Assembly (NCBI GenBank): GCA_963795055.1
Contig: CAWCGJ010000025.1
Location: 186,001-250,000 of the forward strand
DNA: 64,000 bases
Source: JASHPR01 sp963795055
Lineage (GTDB): Bacteria; Actinomycetota; Actinomycetes; Streptosporangiales; Streptosporangiaceae
Reading direction: 5' to 3'
Part shown: piece by piece, positions 31,786-39,618 of the stretch
Position numbering within the stretch: the first letter of the stretch is position 1
Layout of the letters: every line of letters begins with the position of its first letter
Notes under the pieces: model-generated
The model's database searches: none
What the model saw: only the letters and a program-made list of their open reading frames with translations
Told to the model about the DNA's origin: nothing
Program-made: the position numbers and the translations under genes

Positions 31786-33363
31786 CTATCTGTCCGCTGG
31801 GGCATCGGCCGGCGCGATTGGCTCCTCGACCTCTTCCCGGCGTGTCACCCCGCCCAGGAAGTAGAAGACCACGCCGATGAGAACGACGATGGCCAGCGGC
31901 ACGAACTGGCTGAGCTCGTACTCCAGCCGCTCGCCGGAGAAGCTGAGGCTGGCGAGGCTGTCGTTGGGGTTTCCGCCGGCGCCGAACCAGTTGACGCCCA
32001 GACCCGGCCAGAGCAGGAAAACCGTCGCTACCAGCGCCCAGAGCGTGGGCAAGATCGTGCAGATCCATACGCCGGCCATGCCGCCCGGTACCCGGTAGGG
32101 GCGCTTGACGTCGGGACGGGAGTACCGCAGCTTCGCCAGCGCCGGGAAGATGAACAGGTACGAGACCGTCGTGGTCGAGATCGTCAGCCCGAGCACGGCC
32201 TCGAAGTACCTGCTCGAATTGCCCCCGGTGATCTGGAACGCGGCGATCATCAGTATGGTCGCCACCACCCCCGACACCACGTTCATCACGGCCGGCGTCC
32301 CGAACCGCGCCGAGAACCGGCCCAGGATCCGCGGGCCGCCGCCGTCGACGGACGCGATCGCCTCGGTCCGGTCCGATCCCATGATCCATGTCGCTCCGGC
32401 ACTGGCCAGGGCGAAGATGAAGATCACGGCCACGATCCGGCCCAGGACCAGCCCGGCGCCGGTCAGCGTCGCGGTCCCGTCGGAGGCCACGTGGCCGCCG
32501 TAGATGGTGAACGTCGCCTTGATCGCGTCCAGGAACCCGGTCAGCCCGGTCACCTGGCTGACCGGCAGCACGATCAGGATCAGCAGGATCGGGATCGCGT
32601 ACGCGAGCATGGTCGCGGCACCCGACCACAGCACCGAGAACGGCACGTCCCGCTGGGGATTGGTCATCTCCTCGCTCGCGGCCGACGGCACCTCCATCCC
32701 GGCGTAGTTGAAGATCAGCACCGGTACCACGGCGATGAACAGCGCATAGGTGGGCAGGAAGGCGTGGCCGCCGAAGCCGTGCGCCCCGTGCTTCGCCGCG
32801 TACGCGATCACCGTGACCGCGAAAAACGCCAGCAGCACCCCGCGCGCCCAGGCACCGGCGGTGGGCACCCACTTGCCGTACTGCAGCGACACGATGGCCG
32901 CCCCGATGACGAACCAGATGAACACCAGCGCGTACACGTACTTCCAGTCGCCGCCGCCGAACCCGAAGAACTCCTGAAGCGCGGCAAACGACACGATCGT
33001 CAGCGTCCCGCCGACCCAGATCGGGTTGGAGATCCAGTAGATGACCGAGTTGACCGCCGCCAGCGGGCGCCCGAACGCCAGCCGGGTCCACACATACGGC
33101 CCGCCTTCCTGCGGGAACGCCGAGCCCAGCTCGGCGATCGACAACGCGTACGGCAGCAGGAAGAAGATCCCGAGGAATATCAGCCAGGTGAATCCCTGCG
33201 CGCCGTTGGCCGCCACAGCGCCGACGGTGTCAAGCGTCACCACCGTGCAGATGAGGAAAAAGAACATATCGAAGCGGCCGAAGTGCCGCCGCAGCTTTCT
33301 CTTCTCCTGCACGGCGCTGGCGGTCGTCTCGAAGACCGCCTCGTCGGTTGCCTGGGCCACGTC
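31786..33363 (-). CDS. APC-family amino acid permease
   Basis: The 525-residue product has about twelve membrane segments, starting with FDMFFFLICTVVTLDTVGAV, and the APC signatures AELGSAFPQEGGPYVWTRLA, YAGMEVPSAASEEMTNPQRD and VKRPYRVPGG late in the protein. It would import an amino acid or amine by proton exchange. I chose the GTG at 33363, with GGAGG six bases before, over upstream starts at 33390 and 33423. A hairpin lies directly upstream of the ribosome site. Confidence 0.9.
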   Translation of the reverse strand, partial: DVAQATDEAVFETTASAVQEKRKLRRHFGRFDMFFFLICTVVTLDTVGAVAANGAQGFTWLIFLGIFFLLPYALSIAELGSAFPQEGGPYVWTRLAFGRPLAAVNSVIYWISNPIWVGGTLTIVSFAALQEFFGFGGGDWKYVYALVFIWFVIGAAIVSLQYGKWVPTAGAWARGVLLAFFAVTVIAYAAKHGAHGFGGHAFLPTYALFIAVVPVLIFNYAGMEVPSAASEEMTNPQRDVPFSVLWSGAATMLAYAIPILLILIVLPVSQVTGLTGFLDAIKATFTIYGGHVASDGTATLTGAGLVLGRIVAVIFIFALASAGATWIMGSDRTEAIASVDGGGPRILGRFSARFGTPAVMNVVSGVVATILMIAAFQITGGNSSRYFEAVLGLTISTTTVSYLFIFPALAKLRYSRPDVKRPYRVPGGMAGVWICTILPTLWALVATVFLLWPGLGVNWFGAGGNPNDSLASLSFSGERLEYELSQFVPLAIVVLIGVVFYFLGGVTRREEVEEPIAPADAPADR

Positions 33364-33374
33364 GCACCTCCAGA

Positions 33375-33399
33375 GATGGGCAGTACCCATCACGGTGAT
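33375..33399 (-). promoter_or_regulatory. Hairpin and small palindrome before the APC permease gene
   Basis: GATGGG (33375-33380) and CCCATC (33386-33391) form a 6-bp stem with a 5-base loop, overlapping ATCACGGTGAT (33389-33399), an interrupted palindrome. Both are within 40 bp of the start, so a repressor site or a leader fold that affects the ribosome site is possible. Confidence 0.4.
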
Positions 33400-33431
33400 A
33401 TCAACCGGCGTGAACCCCGGCAATAGCCGTT

Positions 33432-34808
33432 TTATCCGGCCCGGAGGGTTATCCGGCCGCTGGCGTAGATGTACGGCGTCTGGTCGCCCAGCCGGCCGAA
33501 GACCACCGGGGTCCAGGGCTGGCTGTCGTAGAGCCGGCCGACGAAGCGGTCACCGGTGGCGTCCGCCGGGTGCAGGTCGAACTCCTTGGGCTCGTCGTCG
33601 CTGAACGTCTCGCGGGCATCGGTGAGGCCGGGGATCACGTGCAGCCGGCCGTCCTGGACACAGACGTCGTAACGCCACGAGGTGCGCTCGTACCGGCCGG
33701 CGTGGCGCTGCAGGTCAAGGTCGGACCGGTCGGCCGCGGGCTGGGGGCCGTCGGGCATGGTGATCCCGGCGCAGGCGGTGAAGACCTCGGAGAACAGCCG
33801 CTGGTACAGGCCCTGGCTCTCGGAGGCATTGGTCAGCAGGCACGCCGCCACGCGGGCCTGGGGATCGACCCGCAGGTACGCCGTCTGCCCGATGGTGCCG
33901 CCGTCGTGCCCGATGATCCGGCGGCCGTCCCAGCGGTTCAGGCGCCAGGTGAGCCCGACCGCGTCGCCGTGGCCGTCGACGCTGGGGATGTCGGCCTGCG
34001 GCTGCTGCATGGCCGACACCGAGGCCGGGTCGAGCAGCCTCGCACCGTCCGGGGCGGCGCCCGTGTCCAGGTGCAGACGGGCGAACGCCAGCACGTCGCG
34101 GGCGCTGGCGGTGATCAGGCCCGCGGGGCCCACACTGCGCGGCAGCCCCCAGACCGAGACCGGGACGTCCTGGCGGGGGGGCTGGCGGTGCCCGGTCGCC
34201 GCGCGGTGCAGGATCGCCTGCTCGGGCAGGGTGACCGTCTGCTCCAGCCCGAGCGGCCCGATCAGCCGCTCGCGCAGGGACGTGTCCCACTCCCGGCCAT
34301 CGAGCACCTCGATGATCCGGCCGAGCAGCACGAATCCGCTGTTGGAGTAGGAGTACGCCGCGCCGGGCGGGAAGACCCGCGCGGCCCGTGCCAGCTCGCC
34401 GACGTAGCGCTCCACGCACTCACCGCCGCGTCCGGTGTCGGTGAAGATGTCGCCGTCGATGCCGCTGATGTGCGTGAGCAGGTGGCGGATCGTGATCTCG
34501 GCACTGGCGTCGGGCTGACCGAGCCGCACGCCCGGCAGGACCTGCGAGACCGTCGCGTCCAGGGACAGCCGTCCCTCGTCGGCGAGCTGCATGATCATCG
34601 TGGCGGTCCACACCTTGGTGATGGACCCGATCTGGAACAGCGAGTCGGGGGTGGTGGCCACGCCCGTGGCCACGTTGAGCACGCCGTGGGCGGCCAGGGT
34701 CTCGCGCCCGTCGGCCCATACTCCGAGCGTGGCGCCGGGGACGCCCTCCTGCGCGGCGAGTTCGCTGAGGCGGGCCGTCCAGTACGCGGTCATGTCAGCA
34801 TCGACCAT
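33432..34808 (-). CDS. Serine hydrolase of the class C beta-lactamase/esterase fold
   Basis: The 458-residue product has the SxxK motif in FQIGSITKVWTATMIMQLAD (Ser-Ile-Thr-Lys, about residue 62), the YSNSG motif (YxN type) in AAYSYSNSGFVLLG, and HDGG in RIIGHDGGTIGQTAYLRV in place of KTG. An extra C-terminal domain of about 110 residues follows. No signal peptide is present, so it is probably a cytosolic esterase or peptidase rather than an antibiotic hydrolase. Either ATG 34808 or ATG 34793 may be used. Confidence 0.9.
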   Translation of the reverse strand: MVDADMTAYWTARLSELAAQEGVPGATLGVWADGRETLAAHGVLNVATGVATTPDSLFQIGSITKVWTATMIMQLADEGRLSLDATVSQVLPGVRLGQPDASAEITIRHLLTHISGIDGDIFTDTGRGGECVERYVGELARAARVFPPGAAYSYSNSGFVLLGRIIEVLDGREWDTSLRERLIGPLGLEQTVTLPEQAILHRAATGHRQPPRQDVPVSVWGLPRSVGPAGLITASARDVLAFARLHLDTGAAPDGARLLDPASVSAMQQPQADIPSVDGHGDAVGLTWRLNRWDGRRIIGHDGGTIGQTAYLRVDPQARVAACLLTNASESQGLYQRLFSEVFTACAGITMPDGPQPAADRSDLDLQRHAGRYERTSWRYDVCVQDGRLHVIPGLTDARETFSDDEPKEFDLHPADATGDRFVGRLYDSQPWTPVVFGRLGDQTPYIYASGRITLRAG

Positions 34809-34818
34809 GACTCGGACG

Positions 34819-35868
34819 TTAACTCATGCCGTCGCCCGCTTCGCCTGCGGCGTCCGTCTTGCCCGGGCCGTCCGTATCGCCGTACGTATCGCCTGCGCTG
34901 TCCGCGCTGCCCGTTCCGCCCGCGCGGCGGGCGCGGGCGCGCCGCTTGCCCTCGTGCATCGCCTGTACCCGGGCGATCGGGATCGCGTGGCCTTCTTCGA
35001 TGAGCGCCGCGTCCAGCCGTTGCGGCCCGGGCATCTGCCCGGCCCACGGATCGGGCCCGGCGATCAGCCGCGCTGCCGCGCGCACGGTGAAATCGCCCGG
35101 ATCGACGCGGTCAAGATCGTCCCAGGCGACCGGGAAGGACACCGGCACGCGGGCGCGGACCCGCGGGCTGTACGCGGCGACCACCGTCGCCCCGCCCGCC
35201 CGGGTCGAGTCGAGGAACACCTTGCCGGCGCGGTCTTCCCTGATGAAGGCCGTGGTGGTCAGGTCGGGATCGAGCCGCTCGGCCCGGGCGGCGATCGCCC
35301 GGGTGGCCGCGGCCGCGTCCTCGCTGCCCGCGTGCTCGTCGATGGGCACCAGCACGTGCACGCCCTTCGCCCCGCTGGTCTTGACCGCCCCCGCCAGCCC
35401 GACGCCGGCCAGGGCCTGGCGGACCAGCCAGGCGGCCCGCACGGCCAGGCCGAACGTGTCCGCAGAGGGCGGGTCGATGTCGAGGACGAGGTAAGTGGGC
35501 TGGTTCAGGTGACCGGCGCGGGCGAGGGTCGGGTGGTACTCGATCGCGCGCTGGTTGGCGAACCACAGCAGCGTCCGCCGGTCATCGCACAGCGCGTAGG
35601 AGACCTCGCGCCGGGAGGACTCGGCCCACAGGGTCACCGTGCGCACCCAGGGCGGAGTGTACTTGGGCACGTTCTTCTGCATGAACGGCTCCTGGCCGCG
35701 GAGCACCCGCACCACCGACAGCGGCCGGCCACGCAATTCCGGGATGATCTGCCCGGCGACCGCGTCCAGGTAGTCGACCAGGTCACGCTTGGTCGCCTCG
35801 GCCCCTTCGAACAAGGGCTGGTCCAGATTGGTCAGCGACACGCCGTCCCGTACCTCGCCGCCGCTCAC
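34819..35868 (-). CDS. LigD-type polymerase (primase-polymerase) domain protein
   Basis: The 349-residue product matches the stand-alone polymerase domain of LigD: FMQKNVPKYTPPWVRTVTLW, SYALCDDRRTLLWFANQRAI, a metal motif LVLDIDPPSADTFG (DxD), VKTSGAKGVHVLVPI and KVFLDSTRAGGATVVAAYSP. It fills DNA ends in non-homologous end joining. No Ku or ligase gene lies in the window. The C-terminal 40 residues are Gly/Asp-rich and probably disordered. Confidence 0.92.
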   Translation of the reverse strand: MSGGEVRDGVSLTNLDQPLFEGAEATKRDLVDYLDAVAGQIIPELRGRPLSVVRVLRGQEPFMQKNVPKYTPPWVRTVTLWAESSRREVSYALCDDRRTLLWFANQRAIEYHPTLARAGHLNQPTYLVLDIDPPSADTFGLAVRAAWLVRQALAGVGLAGAVKTSGAKGVHVLVPIDEHAGSEDAAAATRAIAARAERLDPDLTTTAFIREDRAGKVFLDSTRAGGATVVAAYSPRVRARVPVSFPVAWDDLDRVDPGDFTVRAAARLIAGPDPWAGQMPGPQRLDAALIEEGHAIPIARVQAMHEGKRRARARRAGGTGSADSAGDTYGDTDGPGKTDAAGEAGDGMS

Positions 35869-35966
35869 CTGGTTACCCTACGCCTCATGATCAGGGTTCA
35901 CGGGCCCAGACCCGGTGACGCCAGGCGGCGCCGGGCGCGCCCGCCGGGCCCCGCGGGACGGTCGGG

Positions 35967-37373
35967 ATGACCCGCGAGTACCGGCTCCATCCGATGTTCC
36001 GCCCGCGCAGCATCGCGATCGTCGGCGCCTCCGAGGATCCCGACTCCCTGTCCGGGCGGCCGCTGGAGGTGCTGCGCCAGCACGGCTACGACGGCCGGAT
36101 CTACGTCGTCAACCCGAACCGGGCACAGGTCGGTGGGCTGGCGGCATACCCCAGCGTCGCCGCGCTCCCGGAACCGGTCGACCTGGCCGTGGTGGCGGTG
36201 CGGGCCGCGCTCGTTCCCGAGGTGGTCGCCGGCTGCGCGGCCGCCGGGGTGCGCGCGGTGGTCGTGTTCAGCTCCGGTTTCGCCGAGACGAGCCCGGCGG
36301 GGCGAGCGGCCCAGGACCGCATGGCCGGGCTGGCCGAGGCGTCGGGCATGCGGCTGCTCGGGCCGAACGGCGAGGGATTCTTCAACGTCGCCGACGGCGT
36401 GGCCGTGTCGTTCAGCCCGGCGGTGGACCGCAGGCGCGGGCTGCGGAACCTGATGGCGGGCAACCTGGCGATCGTCTCGCAGAGCGGCGGGCTTGGCTTT
36501 GCCCTGTTCAACTGGGGGCAAGCGGTAGGGCTCGGTTCGAGCTTCGTCGTCACCACCGGCAACGAGAGCGACGTCGACGCGCTAGAGGTCGCCGACGCCC
36601 TGCTCGCCGACCGCCAGACCGCGGTCGTCGCCCTCATCGTCGAGGGATTCCGGCGGCCTGCGGACCTGGCCCCGGTGGCGCAGCGGGCCCGGGAGCTCGG
36701 CAAGCACATCGTCGTGGCCAAGCTCGGCGGCTCCGTGGCCGGACGGCGGGCCGCGCCGGTGCACACCGCGCACGAGTCCGGGAATGAGCCGGAATACGAA
36801 CGCATGTTCCGCGAGAGCGGGATCGTCAGGGCCGAGGACCAGGAGGACCTGCTCGATATCTGCTTCGCGCTCTCCCGGGGCCGGCGAATGCGCGGCCGCC
36901 GCGTCGGCGTGGTCACCACGTCGGGAGGGGCCGGGATCTGGATGGCCGACGCGTGCGAGGGGCACGGGTTCGCCGTGCCCGAGCTGTCGGCCCGGACCCA
37001 GGCCGCGCTGCGGCCGCTGATGCCGCACTTCGGCTCGGCCGGGAACCCGGTGGACGTCACCGCCCAGATGGTCACCGGCGGGAGCATCGCCACGGTGCTG
37101 CGGACCTTGTGCGCCAGCGGCGAGGTCGACGCGGCCGTGGTGGTCACGTCGCTGGCCGCCCCGGACATGCTGCGCCGCGAGAGCGGGGCGCTGCGGGCGG
37201 TGCTGGTGGAGCTGGCCACGCCGGTCGTGATCTACTCCTACACGGTGCCCGGCGAGCCCAGCCTGGAACTGCTCCGCGAGCTTCCGGTCGCCTGGTACCC
37301 GAGCCCTCGCCGCGCGGCCCGGGCCCTGCGCGCGCTGGCCGGCCCCGGCGCGAGCCCTCGGCCAAAACTGTAA
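35967..37373 (+). CDS. Acyl-CoA synthetase (ADP-forming)-like protein, alpha part only
   Basis: The 468-residue product has a CoA-binding Rossmann domain (MFRPRSIAIVGASEDPDSLS), a first succinyl-CoA ligase-like domain (LGPNGEGFFNVADGVAVSFS, VSQSGGLGFALFNWGQAVGL) and a second ligase-CoA domain with GVVTTSGGAGIWMADACEG. The ATP-grasp (beta) part of acetate-CoA ligases is absent. It stops inside the KstR box of kstD, 31 bp before the kstD start, and reads in the same direction. It may help activate or handle a steroid-derived acid; that is inference from position. The usual phosphohistidine is not evident. Confidence 0.82.
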   Translation: MTREYRLHPMFRPRSIAIVGASEDPDSLSGRPLEVLRQHGYDGRIYVVNPNRAQVGGLAAYPSVAALPEPVDLAVVAVRAALVPEVVAGCAAAGVRAVVVFSSGFAETSPAGRAAQDRMAGLAEASGMRLLGPNGEGFFNVADGVAVSFSPAVDRRRGLRNLMAGNLAIVSQSGGLGFALFNWGQAVGLGSSFVVTTGNESDVDALEVADALLADRQTAVVALIVEGFRRPADLAPVAQRARELGKHIVVAKLGGSVAGRRAAPVHTAHESGNEPEYERMFRESGIVRAEDQEDLLDICFALSRGRRMRGRRVGVVTTSGGAGIWMADACEGHGFAVPELSARTQAALRPLMPHFGSAGNPVDVTAQMVTGGSIATVLRTLCASGEVDAAVVVTSLAAPDMLRRESGALRAVLVELATPVVIYSYTVPGEPSLELLRELPVAWYPSPRRAARALRALAGPGASPRPKL

Positions 37374-37382
37374 CGTGTTCTA
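37369..37382 (+). promoter_or_regulatory. KstR box upstream of kstD
   Basis: TGTAACGTGTTCTA matches TnnAACnnGTTnnA at all fixed positions and ends 22 bp before the kstD ATG. The stop codon TAA of the upstream gene lies within the box, so the operator evolved at, or was kept across, a gene end. Confidence 0.85.
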
Positions 37383-37404
37383 ATATGGAGGCCCGGGAGG
37401 TGCC

Positions 37405-39068
37405 ATGACAACGGACGAGGCCGAGTTCGACGTTGTCGTGGCGGGCAGCGGCGCCGCCGGGATGACCGCCGCCCTCGCCGCCGCGCAGCACGGCCTGCGG
37501 ACAGTCGTGCTGGAGAAGACGGACTACTTCGGCGGGTCGACCGCGCGGTCCGGCGGCGGCATCTGGGCGCCAGGCAACGAGGTGCTGCGGAAGGCCGGGG
37601 TCCGGGACACCCCCGAGCAGGCCAGCGCTTACCTGGCCCACGTCGCCGGGCCCGTCTCCGAGGCCCGGCGGCGGGCGCTGCTCGCCCGGGGCCCGGAGAT
37701 GCTGGCGTTCGTGCGCGCCAACACCCCGGTCGACTTCGCCTGGGTACCCGGTTACGCCGACTACTACCCCGAGGCCCCGGGCGGGCTGGCGCGGGGGCGC
37801 AGCATCGAGCCGGTGCCGCTCGACGCGCAGGTGCTGGGGACCGAAGCCGGCCGGCTCAATCCCGCCTACCTGCCGGCGCCGCCGGGCGTGACCATCACCC
37901 AGGCCGACTACCGGTGGCTGAGCCTCGGCACCCGGCACCCGCGGGCCATCCTCACCGCGGCGCTGGTCTCGGGGCGGGCGGCGCGCAGCCGGCTGCTGAA
38001 GCGGCGCACGCTCAGCATGGGCCAGGCCCTGGCGGCCGGCCTGCGGGCGGGCCTGGCGGCCCGAGGGGTGCCGGTCTGGCTCGGCACCCCCATGACCGGC
38101 CTGCAGGTCACCGACGGCCGCGTCACCGGCGTCGAGGTGACCCGCGACGGCCGCCCCGCGCTGATCCGGGCCAGGCGCGGGGTGCTGATCGCCGCCGGGG
38201 GCTTCGAGCGCAACGAGGAGATGCGCCGCCGCTACCAGCGCCAGCCGATCGGCACCGAGTGGACCACCGGCTCGGCCGGGAACACCGGCGACGGGATCGT
38301 CGCAGGCGAGGCGGCCGGGGCGGCGCTCGATCTCATGGACGACGCCTGGTGGGGCCCGACCATCCCGCTGTCCGGCGGGCCGTACTTCTGCCTGGCCGAG
38401 CGCAGCCTGCCCGGCTGCATCCTGGTCAACGGGGCCGGGCAGCGCTTCGTCAACGAGTCCGCGCCGTACGTCGACGCGGTGCACGCGATGTACGGCGCGC
38501 ACTCGCCGGACAATCCGCACATCCCCGCCTGGCTGGTCACCGACCAGCGCTACCGCAACAGGTACGTCTTCGCCGGCCTGCCGCCGCGCAAGCCCCTGCC
38601 CCGGCGCTGGTACCGGGCGGGCGCCGTGTTCCGCGCACCGACCCTCACCGAGCTGGCCGAGCAGGTCGGGGTGGACCCGGAAGGGCTGTCCAAGACCGTC
38701 ACCAGGTTCAACGAGTTCGCCGAGGCGGGCCGGGATGAGGATTTCCGGCGCGGGGACTCGGCTTACGACCGCTACTACGGCGACCCGCGGTCCGGCCCAA
38801 CCCGAACCTGGCCCCGCTGGCGCAGGCGCCGTTCTACGCGGTGAAGATCGTGCCCGGCGACCTGGGCACCAAGGGCGGCCTGCGGACCGACGAGCGGGCC
38901 CGGGTGCTGCGCCCGGACGGCACCGCGATCGCCGGGCTGTACGCGGCGGGCAACGCGAGCGCGTCGGTCATGGGGCACAGCTACGCGGGCGCGGGCGCGA
39001 CCATCGGCCCGGCGATGACCTTCGGCTATATCGCGGCGCTCGACCTGGCCGGCGGCCCGCGCGGCTAG
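37405..39068 (+). pseudogene. kstD: 3-ketosteroid delta-1-dehydrogenase (KstD-like) with one-base frame break
   Basis: The first 462 codons encode an FAD flavoprotein: VVVAGSGAAGMTAALAAAQH (dinucleotide fold), YFGGSTARSGGGIWAPGN and the long substrate domain (SGGPYFCLAERSLPGCILVN). After YYGDPR (about 38790) the frame becomes nonsense, while the next frame continues NLAPLAQAPFYAVKIVPGDL, GTKGGLRTDERARVL and MGHSYAGAGATIGPAMTFGY to a TAG at 39068. Adding one G after 38790 gives 554 codons, normal for KstD. The lost tail holds the catalytic Tyr and Gly of the SYAGAGATIGP motif. Possibly an assembly error; otherwise delta-1-dehydrogenation fails here. GGGAGG precedes the ATG closely. Confidence 0.85.
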
Positions 39069-39496
39069 CCGGCGTCGGCGGTGAAGGCGATCAGCACCGC
39101 GCAGGGCGCCTGGTGCGCGACCGAATTGGGGACGCTGCCCAGGACGCGGCGCACTCCGGTCATGCCCTTGTTGCCGACCACGATGACGTCGGCCTTGACC
39201 TGGGTGGCGACCTCGCAGATCGCGTCGGCCGGATCGCCGGCCTCCTGGTGCGTCTGGACCTCGACGCCGCTGGTCCGGGCCCGGGACGCCAGGTCGGCCA
39301 GCACGGACGCGGCGATGTCGCCCGTGTTGAGCGACTTGGCGAACTCCTCGCCGGCCGCCGACCTCAGCTGCTGCGGCTTGTAGGCGGTCACGATGTGCAG
39401 CCGCCCGCCCGTCAGCTTGACCAGTCCGATTGCCACGCGCACGGCCTCGGCCGCTGTGGCCGACCCGTCCGCGCCCACTACCACCGTCTCGAACAC
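39065..39496 (-). CDS. Universal stress protein (UspA family)
   Basis: The 143-residue product has the UspA fold: ETVVVGADGSATAAEAVRVA (start), LHIVTAYKP, and the ATP-binding loop VIVVGNKGMTGVRRVLGSVP with N-S-V-A-H near the end (G2xG9xG(S/T)-like). It probably binds ATP and works as a stress or dormancy factor. The GTG at 39496 starts the domain; AAGGAAGAGG lies upstream. Its stop overlaps the kstD stop on the other strand (palindromic CTAG). Confidence 0.9.
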   Translation of the reverse strand: MFETVVVGADGSATAAEAVRVAIGLVKLTGGRLHIVTAYKPQQLRSAAGEEFAKSLNTGDIAASVLADLASRARTSGVEVQTHQEAGDPADAICEVATQVKADVIVVGNKGMTGVRRVLGSVPNSVAHQAPCAVLIAFTADAG

Positions 39497-39618
39497 CAGC
39501 CGCCCTCTTCCTTGAGCGGGAGCGTCCTCGCCAGGCGCTTCCCGGCCATGTGATTTCGCGTGGTCAGCGTGCACTCTAGTCGAATCGCCCGCCGAGGTCT
39601 CGCACGTGGCGGCGGCCC

